Shown here piece after piece: positions 7,494 to 14,861 of a DNA stretch of 19,122 bases. Both the position numbers and the translations under genes were made by a program. How positions within the stretch are numbered: position 1 is the stretch's first letter; each line of letters begins with the position of its first letter. The DNA is from Microcaldota archaeon (GTDB taxonomy: Archaea > Micrarchaeota > Micrarchaeia > Norongarragalinales > Norongarragalinaceae), in contig JACROM010000089.1 in the NCBI GenBank assembly GCA_016214445.1, forward strand, positions 1 to 19,122, read 5' to 3'. A model generated the notes under the pieces. It had not been told where the DNA came from, made no database searches, and saw only the letters and a program-made list of their open reading frames with translations.

Positions 7494-8975
7494 ATGTTCT
7501 GGATTTTTGTTCTGCTGCTTCTCGGCAACTCCCAGGCCTTGACAATGGGCACAAACGTTGACGCCTTGAAGCTTTCCGGCACAATAGGGGAAATCTACGC
7601 TTACGCCGACCAGCCGGCTGCTTTTTCGGTTTCAGCTCCCTACTCCATAGCAGATATAAAGCAGGCCGGCGACAACGCCAAGATACTTCTTTCTGCACCC
7701 CAGTGCCTTTACGGAACAGAGGAAATCACCATTGTTGCCGCAAACGGAACGCAAAGCGCTGAAAAGAAAGTCTATCTCACTCACGAGCCGCGCTACTCGT
7801 GCGAGAACTACATTTTCGCCCGGCCTCAAGTGCAGGCGCTTTCAATACAGAAGTCCATGGTTTTCAGTTCGGAATTCGACCCTACGAAGTATTCCCTTGA
7901 AATAACCGTTCCCCTGTGCGCCAAAGCCAAGGTCGGCGACACGGTAGTGCAGAAAATCGGGCTGTTGAACGCTGGTGCTTCGGGCACTTTCGTCATACAG
8001 GCCGAAGGGGAGCATGCTTTCCTCGGACAGGACGCCTTCAATCTCCAGGCCCGCGAGGCAACTGAATTCCCGCTAATAGTAAAGGGCGTGCAATCAGGCA
8101 GGAAATGGATAGAACTGAGCGCAATGCGCGGAAGGCAGGTGGTTTCCGAAGCACGCGCGTGCGTTGAGTTCGAGGACGTTTACAAGGCGGAACTCAACGT
8201 GCCGAAGAAAATCGAAGCGAAACAGTGCGGTTTCGCGACAATAGACGCGGTAATCGAAAACAAGGGAACTGGAGAGGACTCGTACACCATCAAATCCGAC
8301 TATTCTGCGCCTGTCCAAGTGACGCTCAAGCCAGGAGACAAGGCGAAAGTGGACATACCGATAAACGCTTCGCTCCTGCGCCTGAACGAGAACGTTGTTG
8401 TTATATCGGCAATAAGCCGGAATGTCGAAGCGGTTGCGGCTGTTGTAATAGACGTCAAGCCATGCGAGCCTCTTGTGGTTGCTCAAATAAGCAGCGTTTA
8501 CTCTGCGGATGGCAACGAAGTCAACTTCACGGTCGAGGTGACGAATGAACAGGACACTCCTCTTCGAGATGTCAGCATAGCGGTGGAAGGAATACCCGCT
8601 GAATGGAAGGTTTCCGCTGAAAAGAAAACCATAGCGCCGCACTCCAAGGCAAACGTTACCGCGGCAGTGTTGAGGACAACGGAAGCTGAGGCGTCGCCCA
8701 AAATAACCCTTTACTCCGGCGATTCGCCTATAACACAGAAGTCGCTTGAAAAGATTCCAGCAAAGCCGTCGCTTACGGGCCGGATCTTCGAAGGAGCAGC
8801 TGACAACGCTCCGTGGCTGGTTCTGGCCATACTTGTTCTTGTAGCGGCTTTCATGTTCGTCCGGACGAGCCACATCGTCTCGGAGCATTGCGACTCGCAG
8901 GACGACCGCGAAAAGCTCGGCAACATAAAGGATGAAGTGACCAAGGAAGGCTACGTAGAGAAGTTCAAGCCCTAG
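7494..8975 (+). CDS. Membrane-anchored cell-surface protein, 493 aa
   Basis: Function unknown. The longest frame starts at 7470, but that codon lies in the TATA box at 7463-7470. ATG 7494, about 27 nt from the box centre, gives a leaderless start and places a signal peptide (MFWIFVLLLLGNSQALT) at the very N-terminus. The body (about 20-435) is beta-rich, with repeated conserved-like strands and NKGTG/NEQDTPL-type turns. These resemble tandem immunoglobulin-like or NEW3/CARDB-type modules. Several N-x-S/T sequons (NGT, NAS, NFT, NVT) suggest glycosylation. One membrane helix (about 440-458, APWLVLAILVLVAAFMF) anchors it, leaving a charged cytoplasmic tail of about 33 residues. The divergent TrmB-like gene may regulate it. 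Confidence 0.82.
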   Translation: MFWIFVLLLLGNSQALTMGTNVDALKLSGTIGEIYAYADQPAAFSVSAPYSIADIKQAGDNAKILLSAPQCLYGTEEITIVAANGTQSAEKKVYLTHEPRYSCENYIFARPQVQALSIQKSMVFSSEFDPTKYSLEITVPLCAKAKVGDTVVQKIGLLNAGASGTFVIQAEGEHAFLGQDAFNLQAREATEFPLIVKGVQSGRKWIELSAMRGRQVVSEARACVEFEDVYKAELNVPKKIEAKQCGFATIDAVIENKGTGEDSYTIKSDYSAPVQVTLKPGDKAKVDIPINASLLRLNENVVVISAISRNVEAVAAVVIDVKPCEPLVVAQISSVYSADGNEVNFTVEVTNEQDTPLRDVSIAVEGIPAEWKVSAEKKTIAPHSKANVTAAVLRTTEAEASPKITLYSGDSPITQKSLEKIPAKPSLTGRIFEGAADNAPWLVLAILVLVAAFMFVRTSHIVSEHCDSQDDREKLGNIKDEVTKEGYVEKFKP

Positions 8976-9007
8976 TTTCCCTGCGTTTCAAGAACCAAAT
9001 TTCTTCG

Positions 9008-9574
9008 TCAGTTTCCCTGTTCGAGCACTACTTTCTTCGTCATCCCAAACGGGAAACTCTTCACTATCTTCTTCCGTTCAAGCTTGGAAACCGCGCGGTG
9101 CGTCTTGACAGCAGAAAACCCTGATGCCAACGAAAGCTCCTTCTGCGTCATGGCGCCTCCCCTTTCCTGCAGCGCCTTCACCAATGTCTTCTCGTCGTCC
9201 GTAAGCATGGTGCTTATGACGAACTCCCTTGTTTTTTTCACTTCCTGGCCGCCAGTGTACCTCAACAGTATGTAGCCGTTGAGTATGAACGCTATGCCCA
9301 CAAGCGGCCAAAGTATGGCGTATGGTGAGAGAAGCGAAGAGAACGGGTTTGGCTGCATGCGCCTTCCAGGCCCTTCAAACGGAAACGGAGCGGTTCCGTT
9401 TCTCCAAGCAGAGCTTCCGTTCATCTGGATTTCCGGCCGCGCGTCCGGCAACAATGGCAACAGCTCGCTCCTCCATACGGCCGAGTAAACAAACGCAAAG
9501 TAGGACAACAGGAGGAAACCTCCGAATGCCAGGGATGCGAGGCCGAGCAAGTTCAGTTTCTTGAGGGAAGTCAT
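9008..9574 (-). CDS. Membrane-anchored winged-helix protein, 188 aa
   Basis: Probable membrane-bound transcription regulator. Helix 1 covers about 9-33 and helix 2 about 86-106. Between them is an extracytoplasmic loop of about 50 residues rich in Pro, Gly and Asn. The C-terminal third (about 118-186) is a MarR-like winged helix: LTDDEKTLVKALQERGG, MTQKELSLASGFSAVKTHRAVSKLERKKIV, and a basic wing ending in VVLEQGN (quoted in parts). This topology is common in archaeal regulators of unknown signal. It is divergent from the ABC transporter gene, and the shared control region carries repeated ATTTCA motifs, so it may control that gene. Confidence 0.8.
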   Translation of the reverse strand: MTSLKKLNLLGLASLAFGGFLLLSYFAFVYSAVWRSELLPLLPDARPEIQMNGSSAWRNGTAPFPFEGPGRRMQPNPFSSLLSPYAILWPLVGIAFILNGYILLRYTGGQEVKKTREFVISTMLTDDEKTLVKALQERGGAMTQKELSLASGFSAVKTHRAVSKLERKKIVKSFPFGMTKKVVLEQGN

Positions 9575-9719
9575 TTCAACAAACCCAAACGCTTCGCGTT
9601 TCCGTTTACGGTTGATTCTTGTCTTTGCGTATCATGTTTTTTCAGGAAAATCATTTCAACTCATTACTTATTTCAGGTTATTTCAGGCAACCCATATATG
9701 CCATTTCACTCTCTTTAAA
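9571..9719. promoter_or_regulatory. Control region with ATTTCA repeats and TATA box
   Basis: The decamer TCATTTCAAC occurs at 9571-9580 and again at 9651-9660. ATTTCAGG occurs at 9670-9677 and 9680-9687, exactly 10 bp apart, and ATTTCA again at 9703-9708. TTTAAA at 9714-9719 is a probable TATA box for the ABC gene. A 6-bp hairpin AAACGC/GCGTTT lies at 9587-9601. The repeats could be operators; the evidence is their number and spacing only. Confidence 0.4.
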
Positions 9720-9758
9720 CCTTGTGTTGCGTCAAAGCGCGCTGAAAAGGTAATACTG

Positions 9759-10940
9759 TTGAAGCAAAAAAACGTCTTGGAACTGAAAGAAGTGTCGAAA
9801 ACCTACGCAGTTGGCGAAAGGTCCATGACCGTTCTCAGCGACGTGAGCCTTGCCATCCGCAAGGGCGAATTCGTCTCCATCATGGGGCCGTCCGGCAGCG
9901 GCAAGAGCACCATGCTCCAGCTCATGGGCTGCCTCGACAGGCCCAGCGCGGGCAGGGTTCTGGTCGACTCCGTGGATGCCGCCTCGCTTTCTTCGGACGA
10001 GCTTGCGGATTTGCGCGCTTCCCGCATAGGTTTCGTCTTCCAGGCGTTCAACCTTCTGGCAAACCTTTCAGCTGTCCAGAATGTCGAGCTCTCCATGGCA
10101 ATAGGCGAAAGGGAAAAGGCGGAGCGGCGGAAAAGAGCAGAAGAGCTGCTCAAGCTCGTTGGGCTTGAAGAGCGGGCGGAGCACAAGCCGTCAGAGCTGA
10201 GCGGCGGCGAAAAACAGAGGGTCGCAATAGCGCGCGCGCTTGCGAACGAACCCTCATTGCTTTTGATGGACGAGCCAACTGGCAACCTTGACTCGAAATC
10301 AGGGAACGAGTCAAGCGGCTCTTTCGTGGTTTCCGACAACTCAGTTTTCGTGCCAGTTGAAACAGCCAAGAAGATACTCAACCAAACCTACCCCTCCCAG
10401 TTCTTTATCCTCGTGAAGAGCGGGTACGCCCCCGACGAAGTGGCGGCATCGCTGGAGCAAAAGCTCCTTTCACTGCACCACGTTACAGCCGAGGAGCCCG
10501 ACTTCACTATAACGACCGCGTCGTTCATCCAGTCCACCATAAGCGAGGTCACCAACACGCTAGCTCTTTTCCTAGGCGGCATAGCAGCGATTTCGCTTGT
10601 TGTAGGCGGCATAGGGGTTGCGAACACCATGTTCATGAGCGTCCTCGAGCGCACCCGCGAGGTGGGTATACTAAAGGCGATCGGCTTGAAGGACTTCGAG
10701 GTCCTCGAGCTCTTCCTTTTCGAGTCAGCAGCAATAGGCATGGTGGGCGGCCTTTTGGGCATAGTCTTGAGCTTCATCCTCTCGGCGATACTCCAGTGGG
10801 TCAACGTGCCGAGCCAGATAACACTTGACCTTGTACTGCTTGGCCTGTTCTTCTCGGCCTTGGTGGGGGTTTTCTCCGGGCTTGTGCCTGCGAGGAACGC
10901 CTCGCGGCTCCAGCCTGTTGAAGCGTTGAGGTATGAGTGA
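9759..10940 (+). CDS. Chimeric ABC ATPase-permease of MacB/LolCDE type (internal deletion)
   Basis: The start is TTG 9759, with GGT at 9749-9751 as Shine-Dalgarno and a TATA box at 9714-9719; the frame is open upstream but not coding-like. Residues 1-182 are a MacB/LolD-type ATPase: Walker A GPSGSGKST (43-51), Q-loop Q95, signature LSGGEKQR (147-154), Walker B LLLMDEPTGNLD (167-178). The ATPase stops at about 182, before the H-switch histidine. The frame then continues as the second half of a MacB/FtsX permease: end of the extracytoplasmic domain (184-262), then three helices (about 266-290, 318-345, 357-378) with MSVLERTREVGILKAIG. The missing parts are the ATPase C-terminus, the first permease helix and half of its outer domain. 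It is unlikely to work as a transporter in this form. Confidence 0.85.
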   Translation: MKQKNVLELKEVSKTYAVGERSMTVLSDVSLAIRKGEFVSIMGPSGSGKSTMLQLMGCLDRPSAGRVLVDSVDAASLSSDELADLRASRIGFVFQAFNLLANLSAVQNVELSMAIGEREKAERRKRAEELLKLVGLEERAEHKPSELSGGEKQRVAIARALANEPSLLLMDEPTGNLDSKSGNESSGSFVVSDNSVFVPVETAKKILNQTYPSQFFILVKSGYAPDEVAASLEQKLLSLHHVTAEEPDFTITTASFIQSTISEVTNTLALFLGGIAAISLVVGGIGVANTMFMSVLERTREVGILKAIGLKDFEVLELFLFESAAIGMVGGLLGIVLSFILSAILQWVNVPSQITLDLVLLGLFFSALVGVFSGLVPARNASRLQPVEALRYE

Positions 10941-11020
10941 AGGGAACAAACGTTGGGGCTGATACGCGGGCCCGGAAACAGGGCCGAAGCTATTGTACGA
11001 GTGAAATAGGCTCGCGGTTT

Positions 11021-11599
11021 TTACCTTCCCAGCAGTTCCTTCCTGACTTTTTTCGCCCGTCCGCGCATGAATTCCCCGATTGGATAACGCTCGTTGTCCT
11101 TCAGGCCGCCTTTCTTGAGCGAACTTTGCAGCGACGGCTCGGTGTGACCTGTCACAGCGGTTTCTTTGGCCACGCCCTTAAGGTGGTTCAGCGAAACGAT
11201 GTGCAGGTACGCGCCCAGGCCTTTCGCGTTTTTCGAGAACTTGCGCTCGTCCGAGCAAGGCGGGAACCATTTCGCTATGAATTCCCAAGACTTCGGGTAA
11301 ACATTCGTGGCAAACGCGCCTCTTTTATTGAGAATGTACCATATTTCGCCGAGCTGCTTCTGCCCGCCTTCGGGCGGATGCTTTCCAACGTATTCCTCGA
11401 CTTCTTTCCTCCACTTCGGAAGGAGCAGCTTGGTGTCTATAAGAGAAAGCTCAACAGTGTCACCCAAGTGCTTTGTCTCGACTTTTTCCGCGAACTCGCC
11501 CTTCCTGCCGACGTAGAAATGGAAGTGGCATCTTTGCTTTTCTTCATTAATCCGTTTTGCGCCGAAATAAACCGCTATGTGGGTAATCGGTTTTTCCAT
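11021..11599 (-). CDS. Hypothetical protein, 192 aa
   Basis: Not recognised. ATG 11599 is chosen because it follows the stop of the upstream DHH gene by 1 nt, and the frame's 11-residue extension would overlap that gene. The opening (EKPITHIAVYFGAKRIN) looks like a beta-strand with an exposed loop. The rest is basic, with HFHFYVGRKG, a GEIWYILNKRG segment and a Lys/Arg-rich C-terminus (RGRAKKVRKELLGR). The composition is compatible with nucleic-acid binding, but that is only inference. Tight coupling to the DHH gene suggests a related function. Confidence 0.75.
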   Translation of the reverse strand: MEKPITHIAVYFGAKRINEEKQRCHFHFYVGRKGEFAEKVETKHLGDTVELSLIDTKLLLPKWRKEVEEYVGKHPPEGGQKQLGEIWYILNKRGAFATNVYPKSWEFIAKWFPPCSDERKFSKNAKGLGAYLHIVSLNHLKGVAKETAVTGHTEPSLQSSLKKGGLKDNERYPIGEFMRGRAKKVRKELLGR

Positions 11600-11600
11600 C

Positions 11601-12944
11601 CTACCACCGCAATCGTTTGACGTAGCCCTCAATCTCTTCCCTCGCCTTCTCGAGGGTCTTCGGCTTCAGCCGTACGCTCGCTGCACGTGGGTGGCCCCCG
11701 CCAGAAGCAATGGGCATAACCTTCTTCAAGGAGTCAATCAGCTCGTTTGCTTTGAAGCCGAGGGCTTCCGCTTTTCCAGTAACCCTGAATATCAAGCGTT
11801 CTTTGTCGAAACCGATTGTCACGTTCGCTTCCCCTTCACCCAACGCCTCATGCAACCCTTGGGTTACGCCTCCTTTCGGCGGGTACTTGGCGGTGTGAAA
11901 CGACAAGTCAAGCCACGTCAGCTTCAAGCCGTTTATTTCATCTGTAACCGCTCGTTTTTTGGCTTCTTCGGCAGCCTTTCTTCTTGCTGCCATGCTCTTC
12001 GCGTAAAGGAAATCGATTTTCTCTTGGTCGTGCAGCATGGATTCGTACTGTTTGAGCGAGGGTTTTTCAGTTGAAATATAGTCTATAACTACCGGCTCCT
12101 TGTAATTGGTTTCCTTTGCGTAAGGACTTTTGTCGCCCTGCATTGCGAATTTGGCGTACTTCTTTTCAGCAGGCATTATGGTGGACGCGAGCTCGTACGT
12201 CAATAATCCAGTTGGAAGAGTGGAGTCTCCTCCGTGTAGGAACGGCTGCACTGTGAAATCGAACTTGCTTATCGCTTCCATGTTCGGCGGGTGGTGGTCC
12301 ACCAAAAACAGTTCGTAGCCTTCCTTTTTCGCATCGCTCAATGCGCTTATGCTCTCCTCGTTTCCTCCATGGTCCAAAAGCACTATGAGCGGTTTTTTCG
12401 CGTAGTTGTCAACGTTTTCGTGCAAGTTTTTGAAGTGTTTTTCCTCGAAAATAGGCGCCTCGGCTTGGAACGCCTGGAAAAGCGATTCCGGGTAAGGAAT
12501 CTTCTTGGTACGGACAAAGTGTTCCACGAAACCCTTCAGGTACAACGCGGAAGTGATGCCATCGGCGTCCTCGTCGAACCGCACCCAGAACGGGGTCATC
12601 TCGATTATTTTCTCCTGCAAAAACATGGACGCTTCCTTGAAAACAGGTGCCATTGCCTTGAGGGTTGGAGAGTCCACGAAATTCCCCGGTTCTGAAACCT
12701 CGACGAGCGAAGCCTTCCAGGCAGTAGCTTTTTTATCAAGAGTTTTTTCGTTTTCTTCCGCAGCCATTTCGATGCTTTCGGCGTATATTGCGCCGCCTTT
12801 TTCCTTCCCTTCGAGTTCAACGAACTCGCCTATCTCGTAGTCGCTTTGCGTGTCCTCCTGAACCACCCGGAAAACACCCTTTCCGCTCAACACGAAGTAG
12901 TCCGGGTTCGAAGCGAAACTCTTGTACACTATCTTGGCTTCCAT
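11601..12944 (-). CDS. DHH-superfamily phosphoesterase / RecJ-like nuclease
   Basis: A 447-residue cytoplasmic enzyme expected to hydrolyse phosphodiester bonds in nucleic acids or small nucleotides using Mn2+. An N-terminal segment (about 1-60) looks like a small beta-barrel. The DHH domain carries FDEDADGI (123-130), LLDHGG (189-194) and the name-giving VDHHPPN (215-221). The DHHA1 substrate domain ends with SGGGHPRAA (414-422). The frame extends 87 codons upstream to 13205, but this part overlaps the eL33 gene and has no similarity to the family; ATG 12944 is the natural start. It forms a two-gene operon with the 192-aa protein. A RecJ/GAN-type replication or repair role is possible; oligonucleotide degradation is the alternative. 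Confidence 0.9.
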   Translation of the reverse strand: MEAKIVYKSFASNPDYFVLSGKGVFRVVQEDTQSDYEIGEFVELEGKEKGGAIYAESIEMAAEENEKTLDKKATAWKASLVEVSEPGNFVDSPTLKAMAPVFKEASMFLQEKIIEMTPFWVRFDEDADGITSALYLKGFVEHFVRTKKIPYPESLFQAFQAEAPIFEEKHFKNLHENVDNYAKKPLIVLLDHGGNEESISALSDAKKEGYELFLVDHHPPNMEAISKFDFTVQPFLHGGDSTLPTGLLTYELASTIMPAEKKYAKFAMQGDKSPYAKETNYKEPVVIDYISTEKPSLKQYESMLHDQEKIDFLYAKSMAARRKAAEEAKKRAVTDEINGLKLTWLDLSFHTAKYPPKGGVTQGLHEALGEGEANVTIGFDKERLIFRVTGKAEALGFKANELIDSLKKVMPIASGGGHPRAASVRLKPKTLEKAREEIEGYVKRLRW

Positions 12945-13011
12945 CGAGAAGAAGTTTAAGTATAAGGGTTTATTAACCCAGATTGGCACAAATAATTCTC
13001 TCTGATTTTTA

Positions 13012-13017
13012 AGAGGT
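13012..13017 (+). promoter_or_regulatory. Shine-Dalgarno of the eL33 gene
   Basis: AGAGGT lies 8 nt before ATG 13026 and decides the start. The short region 12945-13011 holds the divergent promoters of the DHH and eL33 genes; the TATA boxes there are not clear. Confidence 0.5.
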
Positions 13018-13025
13018 ATATTGGT

Positions 13026-13286
13026 ATGAAAGTCAAGATTGTGAACCCGAGGCGCGGCAGGCACCATGTCTACTCTACCCAGTACATCCTGCAGACCGAA
13101 GTGAAGACGAGGAAGGATGCCGAAGCGCTCCTGGGCAAGGCAGTGGAATGGAAGAGCACCGGAGCAAAGCCCAAGATAATCAAGGGCAAGGTTACGCGTG
13201 TGCATGGCTCGAAAGGCTCGGTAGTGGCGAAATTCGAGCGAGGGCTGCCGGGCCAGAGCGTCGGCGATGTGCTTGAACTGAGATGA
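13026..13286 (+). CDS. rpl35ae: 50S ribosomal protein eL33 (L35Ae)
   Basis: A basic 86-residue large-subunit protein. It matches the archaeal/eukaryotic L35Ae family: KDAEALLGKAVEWKSTG, IIKGKVTRVHGSKGSVVAKF and GLPGQSVGDVLEL. This beta-barrel family is absent from bacteria, so the gene supports an archaeal source. ATG 13026 has AGAGGT 8 nt upstream. Its stop codon overlaps an ATG (ATGA at 13283-13286) that opens the decayed trm1. Confidence 0.95.
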   Translation: MKVKIVNPRRGRHHVYSTQYILQTEVKTRKDAEALLGKAVEWKSTGAKPKIIKGKVTRVHGSKGSVVAKFERGLPGQSVGDVLELR

Positions 13287-14119
13287 GGCTTGTTTTAGCT
13301 CGACGCGAATCCGGACGCGATAAAACTGGCTGAAAAAAACGCAGCATTGAACAGGCTCTCCAACGCTTCTTTTTCGAAGGCGAATTCAAGGACTTCGATG
13401 AAAAAGTGGACGTGGTGGAAGTGGACCCGTTCGGCACTCCCGCGCCATTCATGGCGCACGCGCTCGAACTTCTCGGAGACAAAGGTTTGTTGAGCGTGAC
13501 CGCAACTGACCTCGCAACGCTTTGCGGCAGGAACAGCAAACCCGTTGAAAGGAGGTACCGGGCGGAAACGCTGTACCTGGAGTATTCTCATGAAATAGCG
13601 TTGAGGATTATCCTTGGCAAGATAGTCCGCGAGGCGAACGCGCGCGGCTTCAAAGCCAAACCGTTGTTCTCCTTCTACCGGGACCACTACGTCAAGTTTT
13701 TCGTCCTGGTTGAGAAAGAGAAACAAAAGCAGGAGCTTGGTTTTGTATCGCACTGCTTCAAGTGCGGCAACCGGGTTGAAGGAAAAAAAGCGAAATGCTA
13801 TTGCGGCCATACGTTCAAGCACGCAGGGCCTTTATGGGTCGGCGAAACAAGCGACTTGGACATTGTTGAAGCGATGGCGCAGAAAACAGAGAACGAGAAA
13901 ACCAAGAAGTTTCTTGAAACAATCGCCAACGAACAGTTTTTTCCTCCTTACTTCTTCGACGTGCACAAGACAGTAAAGAGGACAGGCACGCCTGTCAAGC
14001 CGATGGCTGACTACCTTGGAAAATTAAAAGAAAAAGGGTTCAAGGCAGAAAGGACCCACTATGCTCCTACTGCCTTCAAGACCAATGCCTCATTCAAGGA
14101 TGTCTTGTCCGTGTTCTAG
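13283..14119 (+). pseudogene. trm1: trm1 remnant: tRNA (guanine26-N2)-dimethyltransferase, 5'-truncated and frameshifted
   Basis: Trm1 uses S-adenosylmethionine to methylate G26 of tRNA. The open frame 13406-14119 (237 codons) contains the family core: VEVDPFGTPAPFMAHALELL with TATDLATLCG (catalytic DPFG motif), then a zinc knuckle (CFKCGN and CYCGHTFKHAGPLWVG) and a C-terminal FFDVHKTVKRTGTP region. Earlier Trm1-like sequence lies in other frames: MRLVLA from 13283, then DANPDAIKLAEKNAALNRLS from 13302. Joining these needs one base removed at about 13301 and one added in the T5 run at 13370-13374. The roughly 100 N-terminal residues normally ahead of the SAM motif are missing, because eL33 ends right at the first remnant. 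A normal gene elsewhere or an assembly error are alternatives. Confidence 0.82.
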
Positions 14120-14192
14120 CCAGCACGGCCTCTGCCCCCTGCCGAAATTGCCGGCGCGGCAAAACTCCAACAAGGATATTTTGTCCCGCGTT

Positions 14193-14387
14193 CTAGCACT
14201 TGCAGCACATGTCCTTCTTGAGGAACATTATGATGCCTGCGAGAATCGCTATTCCCGGCCAGAACAACTGCGCTGGAATCATGCCGATGTTCTTCAGGTA
14301 AATCAATATACCCAGGACAATCAGGCCGATTGCCATCTTCTCGCAGCGCGCTCCGCACTTGCAAACGTCTGCTTCTTTCTTTGCCAA
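14193..14387 (-). CDS. Small Cys-rich two-helix membrane protein, 64 aa
   Basis: No function recognised. The start TTG 14387 is chosen because GAGGTG lies 5 nt upstream and a TATA-like element (14422-14430) is correctly placed; the longer frame reads into the promoter. The N-terminal segment has VCKCGARCEK, followed by two hydrophobic helices (about 19-33 and 39-58) with a short NIGMIPAQLFWPG turn, and a C-terminal CCKC. The cysteine clusters on both ends face the same side and could bind a metal ion. It is convergent with trm1. Confidence 0.6.
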   Translation of the reverse strand: MAKKEADVCKCGARCEKMAIGLIVLGILIYLKNIGMIPAQLFWPGIAILAGIIMFLKKDMCCKC

Positions 14388-14405
14388 CGTAACCACCTCT
14401 CTAAA

Positions 14406-14464
14406 CCTAACGCTTAGGCTCTTTTTAAATTGGTCAGAATTCTGTTTTTCACATGTTTTATATT
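14406..14464. promoter_or_regulatory. Divergent promoters with two palindromes
   Basis: The minus-strand TATA-like element is at 14422-14430 and the plus-strand one (TTTTATATT) at 14456-14464. CCTAA-CGC-TTAGG (14406-14418) lies between the minus TATA box and the Cys-rich gene. CAGAATTCTG (14435-14444), a perfect 10-bp palindrome, lies between the two TATA boxes. Both are possible operators. The left edge of the AT-richer cassette falls here. Confidence 0.45.
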
Positions 14465-14486
14465 GTTTCAAACTGATCAAGACACT

Positions 14487-14738
14487 ATGGTTGGCCGTCG
14501 TCCCGAACACGTAGAAAAAGCAGTCAAAAGATTGGAAAACTACTTAACGATGACTACTGAAGAAAAGGAGAACTGGCTCAAAGCGCTTAACCGTAGGGGA
14601 ATGACGTTTGACCAATGGCACGACTGGGTTGTTAGTCCAATAAGATTTGACCGACCTTTCTATACTTTTTCAGAGGCTTCTCGTATATTGGGTATTATAG
14701 CTGATTGCAAAAATAATCGTACTTTGGCTGCCTCGTAA
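14487..14738 (+). CDS. Hypothetical protein, 83 aa
   Basis: Not recognised. ATG 14487 lies about 27 nt from the centre of TTTTATATT and implies a leaderless transcript; the longer frame begins before the TATA box and is rejected. The product is helical and charged, with RPEHVEKAVKRLENYL, MTTEEKENWLKALNRRGMT and a C-terminal FSEASRILGIIADCKN that could be a small HTH. Its AT-rich codons (TTA, AGA, ATA) resemble those of the following 506-aa gene and differ from the GC-rich neighbours. It is probably part of the same transferred cassette and may be co-transcribed. Confidence 0.6.
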   Translation: MVGRRPEHVEKAVKRLENYLTMTTEEKENWLKALNRRGMTFDQWHDWVVSPIRFDRPFYTFSEASRILGIIADCKNNRTLAAS

Positions 14739-14861
14739 AAGGAGCCTTAAAAAGTACAGATATTTTCGTTATTCGCTATTAATTATTATTCGATCCATCG
14801 TCCTGCTGTAAAAGGCGAAGTTTTCGGAGTCCCTTTCAAAGCAGTAAAAAAGGGAGGAAAG

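Noticed and set aside
8094..8888. 264-codon minus-strand frame opposite the surface protein
   Set aside because: Composition is Arg/Tyr/Cys-rich and unlike a protein; the plus strand has signal peptide, membrane anchor and promoter.
9561..9758. Upstream extension of the ABC gene
   Set aside because: It covers the control region with the TATA box and the start of the divergent gene; the ATPase fold begins after 9759.
10937..11620. 227-codon plus-strand frame opposite the 192-aa gene
   Set aside because: The minus strand forms a 1-nt operon junction with the DHH gene; the plus frame has no start signal and no family features.
12945..13205. N-terminal 87-residue extension of the DHH protein
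   Set aside because: It lies opposite the eL33 gene and its promoter and has no family similarity.
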